This document shows, in pieces, positions 1 to 10,923 of a stretch of DNA of 64,000 nucleotides. Source of the DNA: Dermacentor variabilis (Eukaryota > Arthropoda > Arachnida > Ixodida > Ixodidae); contig NC_134569.1 of NCBI RefSeq assembly GCF_050947875.1, positions 38,667,277 through 38,731,276 of the forward strand. Direction: 5' to 3'. Every line of letters starts with the position of its first letter. Within the stretch, counting starts at the first letter, position 1. A model generated the notes under the pieces. The model was given only the letters and a program-made list of their open reading frames with translations. It had not been told where the DNA came from and did no database searches. The position numbers and the translations under genes are program-made.

Positions 1-43
1 TTGTTTGTTTGTTTGTTTGTTTGTTTGTTTGTTTGTTTGTTTG
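1..43. repeat. (TTTG)n microsatellite
   Basis: About ten uninterrupted TTTG units begin at the window edge, so the array may extend further left. Confidence 0.95.
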
Positions 44-735
44 AGACCTGATACGTTAGTTATTCAGCAAGAAAAGGGCCGTTTAAGAAAGGTGAGAGGA
101 AAAACCAGCACAAACGCCTGTTCACATGGGGTGACAACGTTTTAACAGAAAACAGGCGTTCATATCTTGGCTCCCAACTTCTATAAGCAAACTATTTCTT
201 ACTAGATATGATAGGATTGAGTGCACTCGCTCTGAAGGATTACGGCTCACAAATGTATTTAGGTATGCCGATGATTATTTGGCAGTTTTACTATGTGTAA
301 ACGAATGCTTCCCACCTGCAACGTCTTCGGTGTGTTCCGTATTTTGCGAGTGCTTCCAACCTCTTCTCTTTACATATGAAGAGCCCTGTTACGGATCCGA
401 TAGGTTTTTAGATCTCACGCTTCATTTCTTTAACAATGATGTGTTACGAGTTGAGCGGAAAAAATGCCAAGAGCCACTCAACTCTGTGAAGGGGGTTCGC
501 CAGCGAAGCTGTGTAGCAAACTACCATGATGTGACAGAGAACATTGAACAAAGGTACGAACATATTTACTGTCTCGATTGGTGGTCATCGTGACGTAATG
601 TACGCACACACATGTATTTTTATGCATTCGCGTTCATTCGTGCTACACATTCGTTATGCACATTCGTTATATACATTTGTGTTTTCATCTCGCGATATAC
701 TGTATGAAGTATGAAGGGTCACACCGTATCGTTGA
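44..735. other. No recognisable feature
   Basis: The only long frame (279-593, + strand, 104 codons) has no recognisable domain, signal peptide or flanking splice sites. I see nothing supportable here. Confidence 0.5.
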
Positions 736-861
736 GCACGCATTTCCCGTGATCGAACCCATTCGGAACCGTGTTCGGACATGCGCCGTCGTGGACGATA
801 CATTGTGAAAGTCGTACGCCTGAAGCCGTACTATGATCCACTCATAGTCAGGAGCTGTTAG
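736..861 (+). pseudogene. 3' end of a Ty3/gypsy pol (integrase tail)
   Basis: The frame ending at the TAG at 859-861 reads ...RRRGRYIVKVVRLKPYYDP followed by about six residues. The R/K-rich stretch, 'V-x-V-x-R-L-K-P-Y' and a nearby stop are the usual C-terminal signature of Ty3/gypsy integrase in arthropods. A TGA at 733-735 breaks the frame just upstream, and the protease, RT and RNase H regions are absent from the window. It is therefore a 3' remnant on the + strand. The sequence from about 860 onward could be its 3' LTR, but I cannot delimit LTR ends. Confidence 0.6.
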
Positions 862-1108
862 GTCGCCGGACGGCTCCCTTTTCGTTCCCGGGAATAATTG
901 TAGCGATGAAGAGGATCACTATAGTGGGTCATCCACTCCAGCGCTTTCTAGTGAGTCACCCTCTCCAGCGCTGTTCCCGGGAAACGCCGCTTGTGCTGAG
1001 AGACCGTGCCCTGCTCTAGCGGTCGGTCCCAAACGCGATGTCTAATAAACGCCTTTATAAGGCAGAGAATTTGATACCGAAACCGCCGCACCGACTGGCA
1101 GTGGGCCA
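862..1108 (+). mobile_element. Possible gypsy LTR / 3' region
   Basis: It lies directly after the pol stop. It holds an AATAAA at 1044-1049 and two near-copies of a 'ctccagcgct' motif around 935-975. No second LTR is visible for comparison, so the assignment rests on position only. Confidence 0.3.
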
Positions 1109-1201
1109 GTGCTGTCAGAGCCTTCGCAGAGAGAGGGCCAGTATGGGAACTCTGGCATGATGAGCGGCTCGGAGCCAGCTTTGGAAAAAGATGACGAAGG
1201 C

Positions 1202-1829
1202 GCGAGCAGTGGCACGAGCGCATTCGCGTGGTTACACCGAGGGGTTGCCAAAGACCCAGCTGTGGAGGGAGACGACGATGACGAATGTGCGAGCAGTGGC
1301 ACGAGCGCATTCGCGTGGTTACACCGAGGGGTTGCCAACGACCCAGCTGTGGAGGGAGACGACGATGACGAATGTGCGAGCAGTGGCACGAGCGCATTCG
1401 CGTGGTTACACCGAGGGGTTGCCAACGACCCAGCTGTGGAGGGAGACGACGATGACGAATGTGCGAGCAGTGGCACGAGCGCATTCGCGTGGTTACACCG
1501 AGGGGTTGCCAACGACCCAGCTGTGGAGGGAGACGACGATGACGAATGTGCGAGCAGTGGCACGAGCGCATTCGCGTGGTTACACCGAGGGGTTGCCAAC
1601 GACCCAGCTGTGGAGGGAGACGACGATGACGAATGTGCGAGCAGTGGCACGAGCGCATTCGCGTGGTTACACCGAGGGGTTGCCAACGACCCAGCTGTGG
1701 AGGGAGACGACGATGACGAATGTGCGAGCAGTGGCACGAGCGCATTCGCGTGGTTACACCGAGGGGTTGCCAACGACCCAGCTGTGGAGGGAGACGACGA
1801 CGACGAATGTGCGAGCAGTGGCACGAGCC
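1202..1829. repeat. 87-bp tandem repeat (7 full copies plus a partial)
   Basis: Seven almost identical 87-bp units are followed by about 19 bases of an eighth. Differences are confined to the first unit (Lys for Asn codon in one + frame) and the last (GATGAC changed to GACGAC). Because 87 is 3 x 29, any frame open in one unit stays open in all: two + frames (1109-1840 and 1191-1952) and two - frames (948-1862 and 1042-1938). One + frame gives a 29-residue repeat with a GDDDDE block. Nothing distinguishes a real protein from this arithmetic effect, so I annotate a minisatellite, not a gene. Confidence 0.9.
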
Positions 1830-2139
1830 ATTGTTGCTGATGATGATATTTTGCTCGTACACAGGAAAATTTCACGGAACCCGAGCCATAAGCAGCTTCT
1901 CCGTAAAAATGCCCTTTCTGCCATTCACATCCGCCCATTCTTAACTAATTAAACTAGGTATCATTCGCCTTTGTTTTAAAAATGGTCTGGTTAAATCCTG
2001 TCGGCACTTTATGCACAGAAGCTTTGAAAGCCAAGGTTGGTGCCCCGTGACAAGTGGCTACATCTTGCAGCTGCTGACGGCTGCGGCTAGCTGCATGCCA
2101 AGAAAACGCGATAGTGATTGTTGAGATTCCGCTGACCAA

Positions 2140-2600
2140 ACGAGCAGAAGCAAAAAAAAAGTGCTTGATGTACCATACCTGCGCCAAACGAGCCACAACC
2201 TTAAGAAAATCCGCCAAATGGTTTGCGTTGGCGTTCTCTTTTCAACCGCATTAAATTTTTTTGGTTTGTGCGCGAGAGTAAACGCTGTTGCACAGAAGAA
2301 AGTGCCTGTAGAAAAAAGAACCGCGAACAGGTTGTATCGCACATGGAAGAAGTTGTATACTGTATTTCTTCACAATGCCGGATTCTATACTAGGCAAACA
2401 GAGAGATGCCTCTATGATCGCTTAGAGTAACATTCCAACGATGTTAACGAACTGGCAATGACCTGTCATCTAGCCGCCCACTGCTTGCGCTGTAGGTGAA
2501 ATCATTTTTGATAGAGCTAGAGTGCCACCCAAAAACACGGATCATGTGACTAAGGAGATCCCTCAGGTATTCGATATAAATATCAGGTAATACGACATAT
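2140..2600 (+). pseudogene. Penelope-like element fragment (RT linker plus GIY-YIG)
   Basis: The frame from about 2161 reads VPYLRQTSHNLKKI, then ...GLCARVN..., then FYTRQTERCLYDRLE. This is the order seen in Penelope-like elements: the post-RT linker (consensus like IPYxHxxSHNLKK), a Cys-containing linker, and the start of a GIY-YIG endonuclease (consensus YIGQTGRCLNxRLxEH). A TAA at 2428-2430 sits where a Glu codon is expected. The same frame then continues with HSNDVNELAMTCHLAAHC, typical of the later GIY-YIG region, before further frameshifts. The GIY-YIG Gly residues are already lost. It is a dead, 5'-truncated copy. Confidence 0.6.
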
Positions 2601-2697
2601 TCTATCGAGCACTTTGCTCAAGTGACACTACCATTTGTCGGAAACACGCCATCTCACATTAGGTACTCGGCGTATCTTGTTGACATTTTGAAGAAAG

Positions 2698-3021
2698 TTA
2701 CCTCGATCGATCGAGGTATGTAGGTAGATCGAGGTATGTAGGTAGATCGATCGAGGTATGTAGGTAGATCGATCGATCGAGAATCGATCGATCGATCGAG
2801 ATGGATGGATGGATGGATGGATGGATGGATGGATGGACGGACGGACGGACGGACGGATACGGATACGGATGGATGGATGGATGGATGGATGGATGGATGG
2901 ATGGATGGATGGACGGACGGACGGACGGACGGATACGGATACGGATGGATGGATGGATGGATGGATAGATGGATGGATGGATGGATGGATGGATGGATGG
3001 ATGGATGGATGGATGGATGAA
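2698..3021. repeat. Compound GATC / GGAT / GGAC / GGATAC microsatellite
   Basis: Positions 2698-2800 are GATC-rich with repeats of a 'gaggtatgtaggtagatc' unit. Positions 2801-3021 are GGAT runs twice interrupted by the same block of about five GGAC and two GGATAC units (near 2835 and 2912). Long frames on both strands here (SIHP and WMDG repeats) are microsatellite translations. Confidence 0.95.
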
Positions 3022-3112
3022 TGGATGCTCAACTTCCATTTGTATTGTGCCATTATCAGAGTTGTATTTCTCAACTTCTGCCGTCCAATAAAGGCAACAA
3101 AGAAAGAAATAA

Positions 3113-3180
3113 GGCGCCGTTGTGACCTAATGGTTAGAGCATCGACTGCTACGCTGGGTGGTCGAGATTCGGACGCACTT
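3113..3180 (+). mobile_element. tRNA-derived SINE head
   Basis: The segment resembles a tRNA: a D-arm-like 'aatggttagagcatcg' (A-box region) and a 'ggtcgagattcgg' B-box, followed by an A/T-rich tail. The acceptor stem is imperfect, so this is a SINE or tRNA relic and not a functional tRNA. Confidence 0.5.
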
Positions 3181-4914
3181 CAGTTTAGTTTTATTAATAC
3201 TTTTTTATTTAACGAGTGCGAATTTACACGGCAAGAACGCGACTAGCGACCGCCCGACCAGTTGACCGACCCAGGTTAAACCATGGAATTATATGCAAAG
3301 AAAGCTTCGCTTAAAGAAATAGATAAATTGTAGAATAATAAATTCTGTGCGGTACCCATCTCCAAATGAATGTAGACGTTAATGCGATTAGCATTGAAGC
3401 AATGTAGCGACACATCGTATTGCCGCCGCGTAGAGCCGTTTTATATAAAGGGTGTATGCAGCCGGGTTCCTCTCTTGCGTTTCCCACTGAACACGCCGCG
3501 CCCTCTAGTGGCGCCACTGCGAAGTGAACATATATTCAGTATATGACTGAATATATATTCCCGAAGTAAATATATATTCAGACTTCTGAGTGCATATTCT
3601 AAGGTTTTCTGAGTATATGTGACCCGGGTTCGATTCCGCACTGCACCAAATAAATGTTTTATGATGTCTTTTGTCTTTGAAGAGCTGCACATACCTAGTC
3701 ACAAATATCCATTGAACCAAGAATGGTCCGGTAGTTAGTTTCCTACTCTGTTCATGCAGCACAGCAGGCCGATGATGTACTCATTAGAACATGCACTACT
3801 CAATGACTCAATTTGACGGGAAAACGGTCACATAGGCAGTTAGTTCCATGAAGATGCCTGTAGTTTTCAAATAAAGCGAATCACATTAAAATTGTGTGAG
3901 GTGTCCATGTGTTTCTTTGTCGAAAAAAAAAGAAATGCTTCGTTCACGATAGTGGCCTATGGCAGATAATTACGCTGGAAAGCAATTTATGCTGTGATGG
4001 CTGTTCTTCGTTCCTTTTTTTTTTTTCTTCCTGTTGTTCGACGGTATATTTGTGCTGACCACACGCAATAAACAACCAGTTGTCAGTAACGCTGTGTCTT
4101 CGTCTCCTCTGTCGTCTTGCGTGCCCGTTTGCTCAATGCTTCACGTAATGGAATGTTCTACTGAGATTTTTTGAGCCCGAAGGGGAGTTCACGACGAGAT
4201 ACTGTTCACCAAGAAGGGACACCGATGTTGCATAAGCGATCAGCACGTGGCGAAATGCGTGTTTAACTGCGCAATCGAATTATTTCGAAGGGCCGACGGT
4301 ATTTACTGCAAACTTCGAAGGAATGTTGTTAGGCATGTAATTATCTCTCTATTTCATGGCAAGTATGCAGAGTGTGTCAGGCTGGTGCAAGGACAATGCT
4401 CATTGTACGGGTTCGTTAGGGTGGCTTTACGTAAACTAATTGCGTGCTAATCGCGTCAGTGCAGAAACGATCCCCATTCTTTCGCAAACAGACTCCATTA
4501 ACAAAGTACTCTGCGTTGACTGCGCTGTCTCGAACACTCTTCGGCACTTTTTCTCCGGTACACTTGCGCGCGGGGTTCTCAAAAATGATCACCGAGTGGA
4601 GAACTGTTTCTAACGGCATACTCCAGAAAATTACTGAAATTATGCAAAAACAGATATATAATCAATAAATACTAAGTATATCAGAGCTCCTCTTCTTTCT
4701 CACATAAATTGCAACGCCCAGCAGTTTATAAACCAGGTAAAGGGTATAGGAATATTCTATATCTCTAGGCTGCTGTTTTCACAAGAGATACGTCTTGTAG
4801 ACGTCGTCCTAAATAACGGCCCCCTTTCTCTAACCTTCAATGTCCTTCGGCACTAAAGCTTAACAGTGATGCGATACGACTCATCCGAGAGGTTTGTTGA
4901 AATCTTATCGCATA
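3181..4914. other. Mostly featureless; one B-box remnant
   Basis: A 'gggttcgattcc' B-box near 3625-3640 suggests the 3' half of another tRNA-derived repeat. Repeated 'atatattc' motifs occur at 3528-3605. No coding region is convincing. Confidence 0.4.
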
Positions 4915-5153
4915 AAAATTATATTCTGGGTTTTTATGTGCAGGAACCCCATTGTGATTATGAGGGGCTCCTTAGTGGTGGACTGGGGATTGATTTCGAC
5001 CCTCTGGTATTCTTTACCGTGCGCCCAATTCATGGTACGCAGGCGTTTTTGCATTTCGCCCCCATCTAAATGCGGCCCCACGGCCGGGATTTAAACCCGT
5101 GAGCTCATGCTTAGCAGCACAATGCCATAGCCACTAAGCCTTCACGGTGGGCA
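4915..5153 (-). mobile_element. Ruka-type tRNA-derived SINE
   Basis: Read on the - strand it starts with a tRNA-like head (5153 to about 5080, with a 'gtttaaatcccggcc' B-box). It is followed by the conserved 'gcatttagatgggggcgaaa' stretch and a tail resembling the other copies in this window. The head is mutated, so the copy is old. Confidence 0.8.
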
Positions 5154-5655
<502 letters not shown>

Positions 5656-5809
5656 CAAAATTCAGCACTTACTGCTTCTCCATAAAATGTACTACCATCC
5701 TCTTTACCTACGCGAACAACTTGCCATTTCTCCTCAGTACATTTCTCTAGGGCTCGACCACTCTTAAAAAGTTGGAATCCCGTTGCTTCAAACACATGCT
5801 TTCTTATAG

Positions 5810-5916
5810 TCTTCATGATAAAAGCAGCAAAAAAGACCGCAGCACAAGACAGAAAAATACACGGGACAGGTACTGTTTTGTGCTGATGTCTTTTTGCGCT
5901 GCTTTTACCATGAAGA
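5810..5916. repeat. Short inverted-repeat (fold-back) element
   Basis: A left arm of about 40 bp beginning 'cttcatgataaaagcagc' (5811) is mirrored by a right arm ending at 5916 ('gcttttaccatgaag'), with a spacer of about 25 bp. The arms differ at a few positions. It looks like a MITE-type hairpin. Confidence 0.6.
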
Positions 5917-6660
5917 TCCACCAACCCTCCCAGTTTTACACCCTATTGTAGTTCACTTATCGTTGTCGTACGTACCAAAAACAGCTAAATAGTGGAATCG
6001 TCTTCCCATCCAGATGATTCCTATTCACAAAGCCACAAGCTACTTGTTGGCGTGATCTCTAACGTTCTGTAAGTTCTAATTTATTATTGTTGTCTAACCT
6101 TGCTCACTTCATTTGCATTTAGTGTTGTATTAGATTGTATACTATTAGTTTATATTCACGTAATTCGAATAATTATAGTTTACCTGCTTTCACTTTTATT
6201 TGCATGCAAAACTTCTTAATTTAATGCGTGTAGTAGCTAAAAATCTATAAACAGGAAACGATTTTGTTAACATTTTATTTCCTTGACCACTCGTCGCTGT
6301 AATGCTTCTCTGACTGTTAGGGTATCAAAATGAAATAAAGTAAGTATATCGAAACTGTCCAAAGTAGGCAAAGAATGCTAATCGTACTAATCAAAAGGTA
6401 TGCGTATTTCTTACGCTGCACCTGAATCATTCGAAACGTCTGGGTTTGAAGAATCTATGGGAATACATTTGCATTATTGCTATACCTCAGGTAAATTAAT
6501 CTAATCCGATATAAACATTTTTTTACTAGTTGTCTCACGTTAGTTTCTATGATCTCCACCCACATTTCTTTCTTTTCGCTCTATTTCTTTTCTTTCTGCA
6601 CAACATTATACTAAAATTTACTTTTTTTTTGGCCAATTCATACCACCCACTAATGTAGGT
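5917..6660. other. A/T-rich 5' flank of the DUF229 gene
   Basis: No repeat or exon is recognised. The promoter of the downstream gene should lie here or further left behind an unseen 5' exon, but I cannot point to a convincing TATA/Inr pair. Confidence 0.4.
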
Positions 6661-8015
6661 ATGTGGCATATCTTTAAAAGGTTAAGAAGAAGAAGAAGAA
6701 TAATGGCCGTTCTGCCGCGGCTCCAACGTTGTCCAATTAGAAAACTGTTGCTGGCTGCTGGCGTCATACTGCTTTCAGCGAAATATGGTCGCTTGTTCCC
6801 TTTGGATTACAGCAGTGGTCTCCTCCTCGCCTCCCGCATCTTGATCGACACGCCGGGCTGCAGAGTGCGGCTGCATCAGCGCCTTTTCCCAGACCTCCCT
6901 CCATCGACGCGCAGCTCCCTCCCGGTATGCGTGGGCCGCGAGCCACCCGTGAGCTTTAACCTCGACCGGGCATTCTTGAACTACGCCAGGCTAGACAACA
7001 CGTATGGAATCCACTCGTTCCGCGATGTGTCCTGCCTCTACGCCGCACTAGTCACCGACTCCAACGCGTCCGCGTCGGACCACCGGCCGCGGCCATACGA
7101 AAAAGAGTGGTGCAATATAACAACCGGCATGAAGCTCGAGGCCGAGTACTTTAAACTTCGTTGCTTTCACAAACTCGACGTTATCTACAGCGGCTTGCAC
7201 CTCGTAGCCAGGAGGCGTTACCGGTCGCCAGCTGCGAAGGTGGCCGTCAAGCCCAGGAAAAAGCACAGTGTCCTCGTAGTTTCCATCGGCGCCTCATCGC
7301 GGAGCCACTTCGAGAGAAACTTCAGGGAAACCGACAGTTTCCTCAGACACTCTCTCACCGCGCACGAACTGCTTGGCTACAGCGCCGTAGGCGCTGGCTC
7401 TTTTCCGAGCGCCGTGGCGTTGCTGGGCGGAATGACGGCGGGTGAGGCGTGGTCCCGTTCTTCCGGAAGTTCGTATGACGTCCTGCCACTTCTCTGGAAG
7501 GACTACAAGAAGCAGGGACACTGGACACTCTACGTCGAGGAAACGCCTTCTGAAGGCGCCTTCGTCGACCCCGTCGATCGTGGTTTTCTCCGCAAGCCAA
7601 CCGATTACTACCCTCTAGCCATGGCCTCGCAGATGAGCCAGCCCGATGAAGCGGCTCAGTCTGTCGTGCCTGAGGTGGGCATCTCCAATGAGCAGCCGTC
7701 AATATGTTCAGGCTACAGGCTGCGTAGCAAGGCTCTGCTCGATTACGCCTCGGAACTGATCAGAGCGGGCGATGGGTATCCTTTCTTCGTTTTCATCAAT
7801 CTCAAGGACTCCTCGCGAGGTGGCGCGAAGGCTCGCGCCCTGGACAGGCCGCTGAAGACGTTCCTCGCGAACCTCGAACGGCGAGGCGTGTTCGCCGAAA
7901 CAACGCTGATTCTTCTCAGCGATATTGGCAAGGGTCACTGGGACACCGGGATCGCCCGCGATGGCAGCGATATGCCGCTGTGCTTCGTCAAGCTGCCACC
8001 ACTCTTGATCGAAAG
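6661..8015 (+). CDS. DUF229 gene, exon 1
   Basis: This exon encodes residues 1-451 plus two bases of 452. Reading past the donor adds only six residues (VSGR-like tail) before a TGA at 8032-8034, which would remove the conserved C-terminus. The spliced form is therefore preferred. Confidence 0.85.
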
Positions 8016-10793
8016 GTTTGTCAGCGGTCGGTGAATGTATACTTAAGTCCAAAAACTGTATTTCGCGCGGTAGTCCCAGATGGTAAAAGCTTTAGACTGT
8101 AGAATTCCAACTAGCCCGCATGAATGCGTCACCCTTCCTAAAGCGGGCTCTATGTATTGACCAAGACTTCTAGCCAAAAATTGTCACTTTAACAACTCTT
8201 GCCCTTCACTATAACGTCTTCCATTACACTAGCCGTGCAACACATCGTGCTTTGTTTTAGACGCGCAGTTGGAGTGCTATCAATGAGAATTGTACAGTAT
8301 TATAATAACCTTTTCACAGTGCATCGTACACACCGTCTATTGACTATACCAAGCAGTTTAAGCACGACTCCGCTCAGCGCACGTAGAACAAATCATTCCC
8401 GCAAGGTATTTCATTAACAAATGTAGCGTTCTTTCATTTGCGTGGCTTTAAGAAATTGCGAGCAAACACAAGAAAGCAGTTAGATCGCCTGCAGACACTG
8501 GTAGTCGGACACGCTTACATTGAGAAAAAGCAGAAAGGCAGTACGCGTCCAGCGATTTGAACGTGGGAAAGCATCAAGTCGTCCTAGTTGCATCGTGTGC
8601 GCCAGCATGTTTTTCTTTAAAAAGAAAAGTATGCACTGGCATACACGCTGTAAAATTTGGCACGCGCTACAATAAGGTTACATAATCTTTGTCATCGACG
8701 CGCGATGTTTTTGCTACATTCAGTGGATATTTGCAGTCTACAGTAACTAGATAAATCTTCAGAAAAGTATCGAATCTTTAGCACCGCATCCGTAGCATCT
8801 ACAAACTTCCCCAAATATTTTCAGCGCCACGGCGTTCCGGGTGCCAGCAGCGACTGCAGCTACCGCTGCCAAAGTTTGCCGTCTGAACCGGCGACATCGT
8901 AGCGACATTACGCTACTGTAGAGATTGACTCTTACGAATGCTATCTTAAAATACAAGTGCACGTTTCTATTCGATGAAAGACTTGCTTTCACTTTTTGCG
9001 GTCTTACGGATATTCAGCAACGATATTTCCGAGAGTATTGCTGGTGCTGGTCCTTCTCTTTACAAGGCACTTTCAATTACCATAGAAAACATCGCGGTTC
9101 CTGAAGGCTTCAGTGCTGATTTGCATTAAATATACAGTCATGACCACAAAATCATGCTATATAGAAATAGAAAATAATGAAGTTTTTCGAGATAATGCTT
9201 CAAGAACGCACGCTACGCACGGCATAATATGCGAAATAATTCGTCAACGACAATGTTTACTAAGAAGTACAGGAAAATTGTACAATGTTACGCTGATAAC
9301 CATAGAAATAAAAAAAAACGAGACATACACTCTAATTTAATCGCGTATACAGGACATGAAGCGTTTGATGTTCTAGCTCATGTATGAGAAATGTGACGAA
9401 TTCTGGCTGTAGTGGAAAATGCCTCCTTTCGGTAGGTGCTACAAATATCGGACAAAGGTTCTTTCTCTAGGCTGGGCTGACAGCTTTTAACGTCAATCAT
9501 ACGCTGCAGAGGCACAGAAAATAACAGATAATACTGCCAACACCTCTACATCTCGGCGGGCACAGGAAACCAGTCAGAAGGAGCGCATTTGTCAATCAAC
9601 TATCTTTTGCCAACAAAAAGCTGAATAACCATAGGCAGTTAATTCAACAGAGCATTGTAGACTAATTAATGCAATCACTGTGATTTTCCTAGTTGACAAC
9701 GGCATGCGGTGGCAGATTTTATAAACACAGCACTGAGTGAAGCATCTGACAAGCTTAAGCTGCCTGAGAGTTCCATGGAAGATGGCAGTGAAAACGCAAA
9801 CCGACGCATTTCACTGATCATGTATACTAATAGGATTACAAGAACGCGTACTACAATTCGGTGAATGGCATATCATTTATTTAGTAGGCATGAACTTTCT
9901 CTTGACTGCTACGAAAGCAGATCCGTTGCATTTTTGACAGCTTAATATTGTTTAAATTTGTTAAAATAAAACCACCCCATTTCTTTCGTTGCTGTTGCTT
10001 TGTTTAAGAAACTGCATGACAGTATTGCTTTGCACGAGACTAGTACTGTACGATCCGCGACCCCAGCATTAGGTCTCGGACGGCCACTGCGGCATTTTGA
10101 ACCGAGTCATCCCTTCGCAGGTATCCTTCAGTGGCCGCGAGCATGTCCGTCAACCAGCGTCGCCTCACCACGCCTTTTGACGTGCACGCCACGCTCAAGG
10201 CCTTAGCCCCTTTGCCACGCGAATTGAGCCTGGAGCCCACGCAGCGCGGCCGCAGCCTTCTCGCCTCGATCCCGGCGAACAGAAGCTGCGTCGACGCCTC
10301 CGTGCCGCCCGAGTACTGCGCATGCGTTGAGGAACCACACGTCAGCTCGCCACTAGTCCGCCCTGGAATGCTGTCGCTCGCTCAACACGCACTCGAACTC
10401 ATCAACAATGCCATTGGTTCGTCGCCGCTCATTAAGGACATGTGCGCAACTTTCGTTCTCAGGAGAGTCGAACACGTCGACGATCATCAGAGTCGAGTAA
10501 AATCTCCCACCTCTGCCAATACATCCGCTAGTGACAACGTGCTCATGATTGTGTCGACTGTTCCACGAGCCATTTTCTCTATTCGAGCTCGCATGATCCC
10601 CGCTGGCGCCGAGGCTGAGGTCAAATCTGGCAGCAGCAGTAGCATTAATAAAGGCCATAAAGTGGAGATTACGGAAGTCGAGAGGATTGACCGGTACGCG
10701 GACGACGTCTCCAAATGCGTTAAACTCGTCAATAGCAAGCTGCGTAGGTACTGCTACTGCAAAGATATTGCTCTTAGCGGCCACATGGAGTAA
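6661..10793 (+). CDS. DUF229 family (alkaline phosphatase/sulfatase-like) membrane protein, two exons
   Basis: Exon 1 is 6661-8015 and exon 2 is 10121-10793, joined GAAAG|gtttgt...ttcgcag|GTATCC. Phase 2 fits phase 1, and the join creates an Arg-Tyr-Pro at residues 452-454. The product is 675 residues. A start at 6703 (MAVLP...) is equally possible and removes a poly-basic leader coded by a GAA-rich tract. Visible parts: a hydrophobic anchor at about 29-41; 'PGCRV' (66-70), a conserved Cys near the DUF229 N-terminus; the core 'SVLVVSIGASSRSHF' (203-217); 'LLGYSAVGAGSFPS' (237-250); 'TLILLSDIG' (415-423); and the family C-terminal 'RLTTPFDVHATLK' (466-478) with C508, C518 and C520. DUF229 proteins belong to the alkaline phosphatase superfamily. 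The usual metal-binding Asp of 'DSxSR' and the His of 'SDHG' are replaced here (Ala and Ile), so hydrolase activity is doubtful. Both exons are open throughout, arguing against a pseudogene. The substrate is unknown. Confidence 0.85.
8016..10120 (+). other. Intron of the DUF229 gene
   Basis: The intron is 2.1 kb with a GTTTGT donor and a pyrimidine-rich TTCGCAG acceptor. No transposon is recognised inside it. Frames such as 8759-8992 (-) and 9113-9340 (+) have no recognisable content. Confidence 0.7.
10121..10793 (+). CDS. DUF229 gene, exon 2
   Basis: This exon encodes residues 453-675, ending with TAA at 10791-10793. It carries the 'TTPFDVHATL' signature and the C-x9-C-x-C cluster expected at the end of DUF229 proteins. 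Reading starts at the acceptor, not at the first in-frame ATG. Confidence 0.85.
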
Positions 10794-10917
10794 GGAACTG
10801 ACGACATACGATGCCCTACGCAAACTGTCTACAACTTCCGTGCATTGTTTCTTCAGCTTCTAACAAGTGTTCTTACCTCTTTCTTTTATTGTTTAAACCT
10901 TGCGGCAAATCCTGCCA

Positions 10918-10923
10918 AATAAA
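10918..10923 (+). terminator. Polyadenylation signal AATAAA
   Basis: It lies 125 bp after the stop codon of the DUF229 gene and directly precedes an A run. This is the likely 3' end of that transcript. Confidence 0.5.

Noticed and set aside
279..593. 104-codon + strand ORF
   Set aside because: No domain, signal peptide, splice context or neighbouring exon; its length is compatible with chance.
1202..1829. CRISPR-like array
   Set aside because: The units are contiguous with no unique spacers, and the genome is eukaryotic.
948..1952. Four overlapping ORFs of 243-304 codons
   Set aside because: All are produced by an 87-bp (3 x 29) tandem repeat; none has independent coding support.
2628..3246. 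IHPS/WMDG-repeat proteins on both strands
   Set aside because: Translation of GGAT/GGAC microsatellite.
7048..8052. Antisense and shifted ORFs over the DUF229 exon
   Set aside because: Shadows of the real exon caused by its high GC content.
10353..10823. 156-codon - strand ORF
   Set aside because: Antisense to DUF229 exon 2, which carries the conserved family signature.
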